DNA of 64,000 bases from Methylacidiphilum kamchatkense Kam1 (GTDB taxonomy: Bacteria; Verrucomicrobiota; Verrucomicrobiia; Methylacidiphilales; Methylacidiphilaceae), in assembly GCF_007475525.1 (NCBI RefSeq), contig NZ_CP037899.1, positions 1,612,001 to 1,676,000 on the forward strand. The letters run 5' to 3'. Of this stretch, positions 45,309 through 56,009 are shown in pieces. The stretch's first letter is position 1, and the number at the start of each line of letters is the position of its first letter. Under the pieces are notes generated by a model. That model made no database searches. It saw only the letters and a program-made list of their open reading frames with translations, and was not told where the DNA came from. The translations under genes and the position numbers were made by a program.

Positions 45309-46675
45309 GTGAAATCTATTAACATCTTTCACATACCATTTTCTATAGATTTTTTGAATTTCTCTCAAAAATCTTTAGAACATTTAAAAAAACACGTAAA
45401 TAATCTCTTTCCATTATGGAGTTCCTATGGACTTGTTTCTATATCAAATGCTTTAAGCATGCTTATCTTAGTGGCGAAACTACCTCAGAATATTTTCGCT
45501 GCTTATATAATTACTCAAACAATATCATTTTTAGTGAATGCATGGACAGATAGTGGAGTATCAGCTGGAATACAAGTTTTATCTAGCCAAGAACATAATA
45601 ATAAAAAGGTGTTTGAAGCCTACAAAAAGGCCGGAACGGCTCTTTCATTAAAGCTCATTCTCGTTATGGGATGCATTTTATGGGGACTAATCTTTTCTTT
45701 CCATTTAAAAGGAAATTTCTTTGAAAAAATTCCATTTGTATTTATTAATCTAAGCTTTCTCGTCGGTTTATTTCAAAATCGTCAATCTTTTTGTCTTGCT
45801 TTCCTATATGGACTTGGTAGGTTTCACTATTATAGTTGGCTCCAGGCTTTTAGCCCTCTTTTACGTTTTTTTCTATTGGCAATTTTACTATTCTTTTTTA
45901 ACTCATCTTTTTTTAATTTAAGTTACCTTATTGGTATAGATCTTCTTTCATATGGAATAGGGTGGATGATTTGTGGTTATTCCTTAAATATTGTTCAAAA
46001 GCATCTTATTAACATTACTGATTCTTTCCATAACTACGTATATATTCCAAAAGAATTATGGCGTTTTGTCTTTCCTTCTCTTCAAGCGGGTATTCTTCTT
46101 TCTCTTGCTCATACTAGTGGAATACTATTTGGCGCTTTATTTGCAACAAGTACTGTTGTAGCCATCTATTCTTTGTTTCAGAAACTCAATCAGATTGTTA
46201 TGCTAGCAATAGGACCTATAAATAACTATTTATGTAGAAGATTACGTCTCATGCAAAAAAGCAATGAGAGATTTCGAAAATCAAATAGATATCTTTTTAT
46301 GTTATTATTTCTGTATCCTTTTTTCTTTTTCTTTTTTATATTATTTATATAATAGCAGGAAGATTAATTCATCATTATGCTTTCAATTATCCAAACACTT
46401 TTTTAATTTTTTTAATAGTAATGTTTCTTGGAATCACTTATGCAACAATGGACGTCATAATCACTGGTTGGGGAATAGCATATCATCGACTCATCAGTTC
46501 TTGGTTAATAGGTGGCAAAGTTCTTATTCTATTTCTTTTGAAAGCCCAATCTGCTACAACGCTTTTTATTATTGATGGATTGTTTTTACTCATTACTGAT
46601 ATAATACTTATCATTATATACATTCATATTGGAACTTCTAAAAAATATAATATACCATCACAACATGATATATGA
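45309..46675 (+). pseudogene. Wzx-type polysaccharide flippase, one frameshift
   Basis: A polytopic membrane protein of the MATE/MVF-like polysaccharide exporter group. The first 348 codons give about nine hydrophobic segments (for example LFPLWSSYGLVSISNALSML and AGILLSLAHTSGILFGALFA), ending in a T-rich stretch. The remaining helices (FLIFLIVMFLGITYATMDVI, TLFIIDGLFLLITDIILIII) are in another frame to 46675. The join is in the consecutive T runs at 46319-46337. Its stop overlaps the next start as ATGA. If the shift is real, the last two or three helices are lost. Confidence 0.78.
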
Positions 46676-47747
46676 ATATTAAGTCATATATTATTTTCAT
46701 ATTTGCTTTTAGTCTAATGTATAAAGGTTTTTCAGTTGGTTTATGGCAGGGATATTCACCTTTATGTATGGTTTCTAACGAAACAACAAGCTTCCTAAAA
46801 TCAGACTTTATTATTACCAATACTCAAGGAATTCAGGAAAAAGCTTTTTCTTCGGGACAGCTCCTTGACATCTTCTTTTGGAATTCCCAAATAGGTTGGA
46901 CTTGTGGTTATGGCGGAGTTTATAAAACCATTGATGGAGGGAAAACATGGGAAAAAATGAAAGGAGAAGGTGGTTGGTATCATGTCCAATTGACTGGTCC
47001 TCAAGAAATATGGCTTCTTGAAGGTAAGCATGGGATGGCTTGGGCAAGACTTTGGCATTCGACGAATGATGGCATAAACTGGGAAGAAATTCTTCCTGAT
47101 AAACTTCAGGGATTTGGAGATTTGTATTGTAGAGGGCCTGTTCGGTTTGTACTTTGCAATGATTTTCCTAGTTATTGGAGTATTGATGGAGGAAAAACAT
47201 GGAATGAAAAGACTTTTTTTGGTTCTTTAAAAGTTTCTATACCTGGAGACGTGAAAGAATCCACTGGTTTTGTTATTTATATTCTTGGAGCAAAGAAGCC
47301 TTCATTCTCACCATATTTATTAAAGAGTAGTGATTGTGGCATAACTTGGAATGAAATTCTTCTTCCTCCAAATCTGCCCAATCCGCATTCTCTTTTTTTG
47401 CAACAAGTTGGAAAGGATGGATAGGATTGGCTTATGGAAAAATTTTAGTCACCGAAGACGGAGGAGCAAGCTGGAGACTTTATCAACTCCCTACTCAACG
47501 AGCGGTAAAGGCTCTTTGGTTTGACCAACTTGGAAGGGGATATGCAGCAGTAGAAAATGGAAATTATCTGAAATTAGCTGAGTCTTTGTTCAAAACTGAT
47601 AATGGAGGGAAAAGTTGGAAAATCGTTTTATCTGGCGCTAAACAAATCAGCTCACTTTTTGGATTAAGCACTGTGAGGATTTGGGGAGCTGGATTTTGTC
47701 CAGGAATTCCTTCTACAGATTTAATTTTCCTTTCCAACACAGAATAG
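46672..47747 (+). pseudogene. Exported Asp-box (BNR/Ycf48-like) beta-propeller, one frameshift
   Basis: A secreted protein of about 358 residues with a signal peptide (residues 1-22) and six Asp-box motifs, the SxDxGxTW type: TIDGGKTWEK, STNDGINWEE, SIDGGKTWNE, SSDCGITWNE, TEDGGASWRL and TDNGGKSWKI. This indicates a six- or seven-blade propeller, as in sialidases or Ycf48/HCF136. The frame breaks near AAA at 47412-47414; one more base gives VGKGWIGLAYGKILVTEDGG. Catalytic residues of sialidases are not seen. It directly precedes another propeller protein, so both may bind the polymer on the cell surface. Confidence 0.75.
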
Positions 47748-47789
47748 AAGGAATCAAAAAAATGGGTTTATTTCTTTGTTTAAAGCATA

Positions 47790-50700
47790 ATGATAATAAA
47801 TTCCAAATTTAAAAACTTCTTCCTAATTCTTTTCATATTAGAGATAAATTTTTTATATCCTACCATTTACAGCCAGCAAACGGAGAATGACACTCTTTAT
47901 TCTGTTCTAGCAAAGAATCCTGTAATTATTGATGGAGACTTAAAAGAATGGGACCTCTCCGGAACAGTTCTTAGCTGCTATGATTGTTCAACTCTCAAAG
48001 ACTCTCATTCTGTAGAAATAGCTTCAATGTTCGATCAAAAAAATCTTTATTTTTCCTTTCGATTCAAAGATTTCACACCAATGGAAAATTGGATAGATCC
48101 CTTAATTGATCCTCAAGGGGGATGGAAAGGAGATGCTGTACAAATTCGAATCAAGACATCATCAAACATCGTTCATATCACTTCTTGGTTTTATACTGTC
48201 AAACAACTTCCTTGGGTTAGCCTTCATTATGGGATGTGGGACAAGGATCCAAAAGCTTTTGATATTAACGATGGGAGCAAAATAGGCATTCAAGTAGCCT
48301 TTAAGAAAAATGAGGATGCAAAGGGATACAACCAAGAAATTGCGATTCCATGGAAAGTTTTAGGAATCAGCATGGATAGTGTTAGCCAATTTCAATCCAT
48401 ACAATTGTCCTGTGGACTAGAATTTTTTTGGGGCAATGTGAAAGGGAAAAATTGGCCCGAGCATCGATTTGCACACTTAATTAATCCACAAAATCCTCAT
48501 CGTTCTTTTTTTTGGACTGACCCTACTGCATGGGGTCAAATTAAATTAACTAAAGCATGTCCTGTTCTAACGACTTTTCATAAGCAAAAAAATTTTCAAT
48601 TATATCCAACAAAAGAAAAAATTCCTATTTCCTACGATTTGCCATTCGATAGTCATGTTAGCCTAGTGATTGAGGATCAAACAGGCCATAGATTAAGAAA
48701 CCTTATAGGAGATGCCCCTAGAAGAGCTGGGAAAAACATTGATTGGTGGGATGGGAAAGATGATTATGGACAAAAATTACCTCCTGGAAAATATCTCGTT
48801 AGAGGACTTTTCCACAATCCTTTTAAATTGCGATATGAATTTTCTTTTGGAAATCCGGGTAATCCCCCTTGGCTTACACCAGATGGACAAGGAGGATGGC
48901 TTTCCAATCATGAAAACCCCTTAGCCATAAGCTGCGATAAAAATTCAATTTATGTTTCTGCTTTAATGGCCGAAGGAGCTTGTACAGTTATGGCTTTGGA
49001 CTTGGAAGGACACAAAAAATGGGGCAATGGCGGAATTGCCGGTGGTATGTTAGCTAGACTAGGACCATTCCTATACATGGTTGTTGGCGGATCGTGCAAA
49101 TATTATGACATTCCTGCTGGAGAAATTAGGTTAGTCAGATTCAATGCTGAAAATGGAGAACAAGTTTTATTTAAAGACAATCAACCCTATATAACCATTT
49201 ATCATTTTAATCCTTCATTAAACCCTCCTCCCCCAAGAGAACCAGAAGGAGAAGCAATAGAAAATGGCAATTTGGATGCTAAATGGTGCCAATTACAAGT
49301 AATGGGATTTACCTCCAATAAGAATCGACTTTATTGTTCTTTGTTTTATGAAAACAAAGTTCTTGTACTTGATGAAGAAGGTCATATTCTCCGTTCATTC
49401 CATATTGAGCAGCCTACGGGAGTTGTTGCAGATGGGAATGGAATAGTTTATGTGATTAGTAATCATTCCATTTTAAAGATCAATCAACAAGGAGATATAT
49501 TTCCTTTCATTACATCCGGACTTGATCATCCTATAGGTCTTGCTTTGGATCAAGAAGGAATGCTCTACGTATCCGATTGGGGTAGGTCAATGAATGTAAA
49601 AGTATTTTCCAGAGAAGGAAAACTACTTAGAGAAATTGGTAAACATGGTGGAAGACCTCTTCTTGGGGAGTATGACCCTCAAGGAATGTTTTTACCATTT
49701 GGAATTACTATTGATGAAAAAAATAGATTATGGGTTGCAGAATGGGACCAGTCTCCAAGAAGGATTAGTGTTTGGTCAACCCAAGGGAATTTTTTAAAAG
49801 AATATTGTGGATCAACTTTTTATGCTGGTCTAGGGTGCAATATCAATCCTTTTAATCCTTCTGAAGGAATAGTGATGGCAAATAAAGTGGATTTAGATTG
49901 GCAAAAAGGTCAATGGAGAGTAGCAAGCACATTATGGCGATCGAACAAATCAACTGCTTTATTTGGTCTTGGTCCTGAAATGTACCATCAATTTCTTTCA
50001 ATTGAACAAAGAAATTTGATCGTTAGTGGATTTAAAAATTACCTCTGCATATCAGAATTGAAAGAAAATGGATATGCCAAACCGTTAACAGCAATGGGAA
50101 AAATCAGTTATTTTTTAAAAGAGAACTTTCGTCTTCCCAAATTTATTTCTGAGAAACTTTTCGCTGATCCGATCCAATTAAAATGGGCAAAAGAAATGTT
50201 CCCATCAATATTCCTAGGAGAAGGATGGAAGAATAGTAAAGAAGGAAACTATCAAGGACGAGAGCAATTATGGGACCTCCTGAATTATGAATCGCTTTCT
50301 AGAGGATATCCTCTTCAAAATTCTTTTCTATGGATTGATCTAAATGGAGATGGGCTTGTGCAAGAAAACGAACTAGAAATCTTTTCAGAAGAAGAACTTG
50401 GAGGTCCTATTTTTAGGGGAGAATGGTGGGCTCCTGTTATAGGCCCTGATCTCTCCAGTTTCTGGATCAATCAAAATAAAGATGTTGTTTCGGTTTGGAA
50501 AATTCCCTGTGAGGGATTTAATGATTCAGGCTCTCCAATATATAGCATAAAAAAAGCAAAACGAATTTTTGGGTTATTTCGGCCTCCTTCCAATGATGAA
50601 CCACAAGGTTGGTGTGATTCAAAAGGAAATCTCCTTATCAATCATGATCCCCTAGAAATGCTCACCCAAGATGGGAAAGTGCTGTGGCATTATCCTAACC

Positions 50701-51860
50701 CTTGGTCAGGAGTGCATGGTAGTCATTCCGCTCCACAAGCTTCTCCTGGAAGATTAATTGGTCCGCTTTATGTTATTGGTTCTGCTATCTTAGAGAATGT
50801 TGGGGAGATATTTTGTATTGCTGGAAATTTGGGAGAAAGATATTTTTTTACTACTGATGGTCTCTACATTGGCAGTGTATTTAAAGATTGCCGAGCTGCC
50901 CCGGATACTCTTCCTCAAAAACAAATGCGAAGAATAGAAATCACTGATACTTCGGCAGGTGGAGAGAGCTTTGGGGGTCAATTTTTTAAGAATCCAACTG
51001 ATAATAACTTTTATCTAATTGGACCCGTCAGTGATGCAAGAGAATGTTCAGTTGTTACAAAAATCGAAGGTTTAGAAACAATTAGTCGACTTCCTTCTCA
51101 ATCTGTATTAATAAATACTACTAACGACGAGCCTGAATTGGGCTTGAAAAACAATCCTTCAAATACTTTTTTAACTATCACACCTCTTTCTCATAACCTA
51201 GCAGGTAATCCAAATCCAAATCTGTTTCATTGGGAATCAAATGAGGAAACAGCTCACTGGAGTTTTGATTCAAATCATCAAGCTTCAGCAAGTTGGACTT
51301 TTGATAAAGAATATTTTTATATTGGATTTCATGATGTTATGGATGAATCCCCTATGATCAACTTTGGGAAAAACCCATTCCAACTCTTTAAGACTGGAGA
51401 CGCTGCCATTTTTGAATGCGGACAATCTAGAAATATTTCAAAAGAATCAATAAAAATGGGCGATTTTAGACTTGTTTTTTCCGTATATCAAGGCAAACCA
51501 ATCGCCGTTATCTATCGCTATCTAGCTTCTGGATCAAAAAAACCTATGACTTTTGCGTCCCCAATTGGATCAACAACAATTGATCAAGTAAAAATTCTTA
51601 ATGACGCTAAAATAAGCATCATAAGAGAAAAAGATAGATACAGTTTATATGCAACGATACCTATAAAAGAGCTTGAACTTGATTTTTCACATGAGGAGAA
51701 GTTACTAGGAGATTTCGGAATTATTTATTCAGATAAATATGGAACAATCGATTCTTTAAGAATGTATTGGTCCAATAAAAATACAGGAATGGTTAATGAT
51801 TTATCTATTGAATCATCTATTGATCCAAAACAATGGGGAATATTTTGGATTAATAAATAA
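47790..51860 (+). CDS. Giant exported multidomain protein: CBM9/DOMON-like, FlgD-Ig-like, NHL propeller, EF-hand
   Basis: An intact 1356-residue protein with a signal peptide (1-29). Residues about 40-255 are CBM9/DOMON-like (NPVIIDGDLKEWD and the Asp/Trp-rich strands that follow). About 285-340 is a FlgD-Ig-like domain (DWWDGKDDYGQKLPPGKYLV). About 370-700 is a propeller with NHL-type blades (GLALDQEGMLYVSDWG, GITIDEKNRLWVAEWD). Residues near 849-859 form an EF-hand-like loop, DLNGDGLVQENE. About 1130-1350 is a second CBM9-like domain (FHWESNEETAHWSFDSNHQA). It contains no recognisable hydrolase active site. Likely a surface or secreted glycan-binding protein; it is the largest intact gene in a decayed locus, suggesting selection. 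Confidence 0.75.
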   Translation: MIINSKFKNFFLILFILEINFLYPTIYSQQTENDTLYSVLAKNPVIIDGDLKEWDLSGTVLSCYDCSTLKDSHSVEIASMFDQKNLYFSFRFKDFTPMENWIDPLIDPQGGWKGDAVQIRIKTSSNIVHITSWFYTVKQLPWVSLHYGMWDKDPKAFDINDGSKIGIQVAFKKNEDAKGYNQEIAIPWKVLGISMDSVSQFQSIQLSCGLEFFWGNVKGKNWPEHRFAHLINPQNPHRSFFWTDPTAWGQIKLTKACPVLTTFHKQKNFQLYPTKEKIPISYDLPFDSHVSLVIEDQTGHRLRNLIGDAPRRAGKNIDWWDGKDDYGQKLPPGKYLVRGLFHNPFKLRYEFSFGNPGNPPWLTPDGQGGWLSNHENPLAISCDKNSIYVSALMAEGACTVMALDLEGHKKWGNGGIAGGMLARLGPFLYMVVGGSCKYYDIPAGEIRLVRFNAENGEQVLFKDNQPYITIYHFNPSLNPPPPREPEGEAIENGNLDAKWCQLQVMGFTSNKNRLYCSLFYENKVLVLDEEGHILRSFHIEQPTGVVADGNGIVYVISNHSILKINQQGDIFPFITSGLDHPIGLALDQEGMLYVSDWGRSMNVKVFSREGKLLREIGKHGGRPLLGEYDPQGMFLPFGITIDEKNRLWVAEWDQSPRRISVWSTQGNFLKEYCGSTFYAGLGCNINPFNPSEGIVMANKVDLDWQKGQWRVASTLWRSNKSTALFGLGPEMYHQFLSIEQRNLIVSGFKNYLCISELKENGYAKPLTAMGKISYFLKENFRLPKFISEKLFADPIQLKWAKEMFPSIFLGEGWKNSKEGNYQGREQLWDLLNYESLSRGYPLQNSFLWIDLNGDGLVQENELEIFSEEELGGPIFRGEWWAPVIGPDLSSFWINQNKDVVSVWKIPCEGFNDSGSPIYSIKKAKRIFGLFRPPSNDEPQGWCDSKGNLLINHDPLEMLTQDGKVLWHYPNPWSGVHGSHSAPQASPGRLIGPLYVIGSAILENVGEIFCIAGNLGERYFFTTDGLYIGSVFKDCRAAPDTLPQKQMRRIEITDTSAGGESFGGQFFKNPTDNNFYLIGPVSDARECSVVTKIEGLETISRLPSQSVLINTTNDEPELGLKNNPSNTFLTITPLSHNLAGNPNPNLFHWESNEETAHWSFDSNHQASASWTFDKEYFYIGFHDVMDESPMINFGKNPFQLFKTGDAAIFECGQSRNISKESIKMGDFRLVFSVYQGKPIAVIYRYLASGSKKPMTFASPIGSTTIDQVKILNDAKISIIREKDRYSLYATIPIKELELDFSHEEKLLGDFGIIYSDKYGTIDSLRMYWSNKNTGMVNDLSIESSIDPKQWGIFWINK

Positions 51861-51931
51861 TTAATCTTTATATTATTTATAATAATTATTAAGTAATAAT
51901 TGATACTTATTTGTTTTGAAATAAAGATATT

Positions 51932-52864
51932 ATGCCTTCTAATTCTACAGCTCCTATAAGTATAAAAGAAAAAATACGTGAACTCTTCAATATTTTATGC
52001 ATGCGTTTACATGAACCTAAAGGAATTGATAGCATGCAGAGATTATTTGATGATTTAGACGAATATAACGAATTGCTTTTTAAATTCACAGGAAAAACTA
52101 TAGAAAATTCACGTGTTTTTGAGATTGGTTTCGGAGCTCGACCTTTAAGAATGGCTCTTCTTCAAAGTTATGGTGCTCATGTTAAAGGAGTGGATTTGGA
52201 TATTCCTTTTCTTCACGGGAAGTTTTCTGAAATTATAAGAATATGGAAACAAAATGGAAGTGAAAGAGCAATTAAGTCATTTATTCGTTATTACCTATTT
52301 GATCTTTCCGAAAGAAATACTTTAGCAAAAGCTATCGAATTACATGGAAAAAAAATGAATTTTTCGTTCTCCAATGAAAACCTTTTTTTTTGTGATGCAT
52401 CTGAATTAGAATTTCAACCTAATAGCTTTGATCTAATAATTTCTGAAGATGTTTTTGAACATATAACAATGCCTTCTCTTCTCAAGCTTATCCCAAAAAT
52501 AGCTCACTGGTTAGACTCTAATGGACTGGCCTTAATTCGACCAAACATCTATACAGGGATCAGTGGAGGACATCTTACCGAATGGTTTCCTTCGACAGTT
52601 AATTGCGAAATAAAACGAAAAAGTGAGCCTTGGGAACATCTTAGAAAAAATAGATTTCGGCCAAATACTTTCCTTAATAAGCTTTCACGAAAAGATTATC
52701 GGGCTTTATTTTCTCAAAGATTTTGTATATTAGAAGAACGGGTCAAATATCCTTACCTTGGAAAGAAGTGGTTAACTCCTGAAATTCAACACGAACTTAG
52801 AGAATATTCAGAAGACGAACTTTTTTCTAATACAGTACTTTTCGTTTTAAAACCCATAAAGTAA
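51932..52864 (+). CDS. Class I SAM-dependent methyltransferase
   Basis: An intact 310-residue protein. SAM-binding motif I is VFEIGFGARPLRMALLQSYG (about 64-83), the acidic residue follows in VKGVDLD, and FDLIISEDVFEHITMPSLLK (about 166-185) is motif II/post-II. The insert between them is large (about 80 residues, helical), unlike small sugar methyltransferases. The context suggests methylation of a glycan or a lipid-linked intermediate. It starts 72 bases after the giant protein gene, in an AT-rich gap. Confidence 0.78.
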   Translation: MPSNSTAPISIKEKIRELFNILCMRLHEPKGIDSMQRLFDDLDEYNELLFKFTGKTIENSRVFEIGFGARPLRMALLQSYGAHVKGVDLDIPFLHGKFSEIIRIWKQNGSERAIKSFIRYYLFDLSERNTLAKAIELHGKKMNFSFSNENLFFCDASELEFQPNSFDLIISEDVFEHITMPSLLKLIPKIAHWLDSNGLALIRPNIYTGISGGHLTEWFPSTVNCEIKRKSEPWEHLRKNRFRPNTFLNKLSRKDYRALFSQRFCILEERVKYPYLGKKWLTPEIQHELREYSEDELFSNTVLFVLKPIK

Positions 52865-52964
52865 GCCAATAGACGACATCTTTTTATCAAAATATACTTA
52901 TTAATAAATTGCTCTACTAATCTTGACTATACATATCAGTTTTTTTATTAATTAGATTTATATT

Positions 52965-53819
52965 ATGTATATATCTGTTGTAATCCTTACCTACAATTCA
53001 GAAAAAACAATCAGTTCCACTCTTCAATCAGCTCTTGCTGTTTCAGATGATATCCATATTGTAGACTCCTATAGTACAGACAATACTTTAAAGATATTAA
53101 ACGCTTATCCAGTTCATATTATTCAACATCCTTTTGAAAACTATGCCAAACAAAGAAATTATGCTATTGAAAATTTACCCATTAAAAATAATTGGGAACT
53201 CCATTTGGATGCTGATGAAAAACTTACTCCTGGGCTTATTCAGGAATTAAAAGATCCCACTCTATTTAATCAAGAGCAAATTGATGGATATTATTTACCT
53301 AGAATAGTGCGTTTTCTTGGAAAAATAATAAAGCATGGAGGAATTTCTCCAACTTGGCATCTTAGATTGTTCAGAAGAGGGAAAGGACACTGTGAAGATC
53401 GCCTTTATGATCAGCATTTTTATGTGCGAGGACAAACAGCAAAACTTTCAGGAACAATGATTGATGATATCCAAATGGATTTGACTGAATGGATCCAACG
53501 ACACAATAGATGGGCTTCTTTAGAAGCCCAAGAGATTTACTATAACCTCAATAATGGGAAAAATATTAAAGCTAAATGGCAAGGAAATCCAGTTGAACAA
53601 AAAAAAGCATTAAAACAGCTTTATTATAAGCTACCCCTTTTCATCCGTCCTTTCCTGTTATTTGGATATCGATATTTTATTAAACTAGGTTTTCTAGATG
53701 GATTTGAGGGATTGATTTTCTATGTGTTACAAACATTCTGGTTTCGCTTTCTTATTGATGCAAAATTATGGGAGTATTCTAAGAAAGAAAAATTTCCTAA
53801 TCATCTTGTAAAACAATAA
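52965..53819 (+). CDS. GT2 glycosyltransferase, WaaE/KdtX-like
   Basis: An intact 284-residue GT-A transferase. It begins ISVVILTYNSEKTISSTLQS, with IHIVDSYSTDNTLKIL, YAKQRNYAIENLP and ELHLDADEKLTP, the DxD-like metal site. RFLGKIIKHGGISPTWHLRL and the C-terminal aromatic-rich helices match the WaaE/KdtX subgroup, which adds a glucose or similar sugar to lipopolysaccharide core heptose. There is an upstream AT-rich gap of about 100 bases that may hold a promoter. Confidence 0.85.
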   Translation: MYISVVILTYNSEKTISSTLQSALAVSDDIHIVDSYSTDNTLKILNAYPVHIIQHPFENYAKQRNYAIENLPIKNNWELHLDADEKLTPGLIQELKDPTLFNQEQIDGYYLPRIVRFLGKIIKHGGISPTWHLRLFRRGKGHCEDRLYDQHFYVRGQTAKLSGTMIDDIQMDLTEWIQRHNRWASLEAQEIYYNLNNGKNIKAKWQGNPVEQKKALKQLYYKLPLFIRPFLLFGYRYFIKLGFLDGFEGLIFYVLQTFWFRFLIDAKLWEYSKKEKFPNHLVKQ

Positions 53820-53883
53820 ACTACTTAGAAAAGCAGAAAACAAGTATTTTTCATTATTTTCTCATAACTTTCGATATAATAGT

Positions 53884-54533
53884 ATGAGCACTTATTCTCG
53901 TGCATTGTTAACCAAAGGAATAAGTTGTGATACTGTATATACTATGGTTTTAAAAGAAGTTTTATCTCGTAAGCAATATTTTCCCTCGTTATAGATATTG
54001 GCTGTGGTCAATGTCATTTTTATTCTTATATTAAAAAATACATCGATAAATACGTTGGAGTTGACATTATAAGATATGATAGTGTTCCTAATGGTATTAC
54101 TGTTATTTGTTGTGATCTCAATGAAGACATCATTCCCATTGAAGAACAAGCAGATCTTGTTGTTTCCATAGAAACCATCGAGCATTTAGAAAATCCTAGG
54201 AGTTTTTTCCGCAATCTTGTTCGATTGACAAAACCTGGTGGATTAATTGCCGTGTCAACACCAAATAATCTTAGCTTAAGAAGTATAGGGTCTCTACTTT
54301 TAAGAGGACATTTTGCCGCGTTTCAAGAGGGAAATGGAAATTATCCAGCACATATCACTGCACTTTTAGAAATCGACTTATTAAGACTAGCTAAGGAAAA
54401 TCATTTAATTAATATGAATATTGGTTATAGCAACAAAGGAAAAATTCCATGGCTAAGCTTTTATTGGCCATCTTTTTTAAAAGGCAAACTTTTTAGTGAT
54501 AATATTGTTCTTTTAGCTCAAAAGCCTATTTAA
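53884..54533 (+). pseudogene. SAM-dependent methyltransferase, one frameshift
   Basis: The first 36 codons (MSTYSRALLTKGISCDTVYT and on) run to TAG at 53992. Motif I (VIDIGCGQCHFYSYIKKYID) and the rest (VVSIETIEHLENPRSFFRNL, LTKPGGLIAVSTPNN) continue in another frame to 54533. Restoring one C in the C3 run at 53983-53985 gives YFPLVIDIGCG. The restored length is about 216 residues, normal for a minimal methyltransferase. The part encoded after the break has no usable start before motif I. Confidence 0.8.
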
Positions 54534-54583
54534 AATCATAAGTAATATTTTTACAAAAATACAATCTATTGTTACTGCAATTA

Positions 54584-55324
54584 ATGCTTCTCATCTCCCT
54601 ATCTAAAATAAATAAATTAATTAAAATCCTTACTAAACCTGTTTATTGGAGAGGAGCAATACATAGAGTAGCCGCTGGGATAGAACATGAAAAATTTTTA
54701 AAAAGACTGATCGATTGTAAGACGGTTGTAGATATCGGAGCCAATCGAGGACAATTTGCTCTAGTTGCTCGACACTATTTACCTAACGCCATGATCTATT
54801 CATTTGAACCTCTTCCAAAGCCTGCTTCAGTCTTCCAATCCATTTTTAAAAATGATCCTCAAGTTATTTTATTTACTGGGGGTGTGGGCTCTGTAGTTGG
54901 AAAATTTCCAATGAACGTTTCACAAAAAGATGATTCCTCTTCATTACTTCCAATAAGTAAGTTACAAGAAAGCTTTTTCCCTGGTACTAGAAAAAAAGAA
55001 GAAGTCTTGGTGGAAATTGCTCCATTGGATCATTGGATAAAAGAAGACCAAATCTACCCTCCTGCTCTGATTAAAATCGACGTTCAAGGTTATGAGCTTG
55101 AAGTACTCAAAGGAATAAAAAATTTCTTAGACCATTTTAAGTATATTTATATAGAATCTTCCTTCTATGAACTCTATGTTGGGCAACCTTTAGCAGATGA
55201 TATTATTAATTTTTTATACTCTAAACAGTTTAGATTTCGTGGAATCTATAATCTTGTATATGATTCTGAAAAAAACGCCGTTCAAGGAGATTTCTTCTTT
55301 GAAAAACGATCTACCAAAAATTAG
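54584..55324 (+). CDS. FkbM-family methyltransferase
   Basis: FkbM-type enzymes O-methylate sugars and polyketides and are frequent in polysaccharide loci. The protein of about 246 residues has VVDIGANRGQFALVARHYLP (motif I), IYSFEPLP, the FkbM signature VEIAPLDHWI, and ALIKIDVQGYELEVLKGIKN. An upstream TTG (54569) is possible, but the ATG at 54584 gives a cleaner N-terminus. It appears intact. Confidence 0.87.
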   Translation: MLLISLSKINKLIKILTKPVYWRGAIHRVAAGIEHEKFLKRLIDCKTVVDIGANRGQFALVARHYLPNAMIYSFEPLPKPASVFQSIFKNDPQVILFTGGVGSVVGKFPMNVSQKDDSSSLLPISKLQESFFPGTRKKEEVLVEIAPLDHWIKEDQIYPPALIKIDVQGYELEVLKGIKNFLDHFKYIYIESSFYELYVGQPLADDIINFLYSKQFRFRGIYNLVYDSEKNAVQGDFFFEKRSTKN

Positions 55325-55572
55325 ATAAATCTTTTGTTATTATTGATGCCAATAGAAATCTATAATTATTTGTAAAATATCATGGTGGTAATGGCATTAT
55401 TGCACTTCTTAATTAATAATCACCTGAACTTCAGCAAAAAAAATTAAGGATAACACATCCAAAGGCTTTAAAAGCTCAATAAATTGCAGCAAACACAAAA
55501 AAGAAACCCTAATATACTCTATAGTATAAGTGTAAACTAATTATCATCAGTCTCTAGGCAATTGACCGCCCA
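55325..55572. other. AT-rich gap with no recognisable gene
   Basis: About 250 bases with stops in every frame lie between the FkbM gene and the polymerase remnant. No hairpin or repeat stands out. It is probably the eroded front part of the polymerase gene that ends at 55874. Confidence 0.4.
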
Positions 55573-55874
55573 CAGCAGTCAGTCATGCAGAAAGTGACTT
55601 TTTTGAAATTCTAATTGATACAGGTATAATCGGCTTTGGTCTATTCATAGCAACAATTAGCTATGTTATAAAAGAAGGATGGATTGCTTTGAAGCTTTGT
55701 GAGGAGGAAGGACAAAGGATAATGCTTTTAGGTGCTTATTTTTCTTTTATTGGTGGTATATTTCAAGGTATCGCTAATTTCAATATCGTTTCCATGGCTA
55801 ATCTTCTTTATCTTCTTACTATGGGATTGACCGTTTGTAATAAAGATTTATTAACAAGAAAGGCTAAACATTAA
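55573..55874 (+). pseudogene. O-antigen ligase/polymerase remnant (C-terminal end)
   Basis: An open stretch reads SHAESDFFEILIDTGIIGFG, then LFIATISYVIKEGWIALKLC and a last hydrophobic segment ending LTRKAKH. The HAESDFFEILIDTGIIG run matches the conserved end of the periplasmic loop in WaaL/Wzy_C proteins (usually HNxxLxxLxxxGxxG). Everything before is missing. It is a second polymerase/ligase trace besides 42215-43618. Confidence 0.68.
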
Positions 55875-56009
55875 TAGAATATCTTTTTTCATTTACTTAA
55901 AAGTGAATAATTAAAAGATATTTCTTAATATATATTTTTTTTAATATAGAAGGTTTATTCTACACATAGAATAATAGTTCAATAATTACAATGATCTTAT
56001 TTTAGCAAT

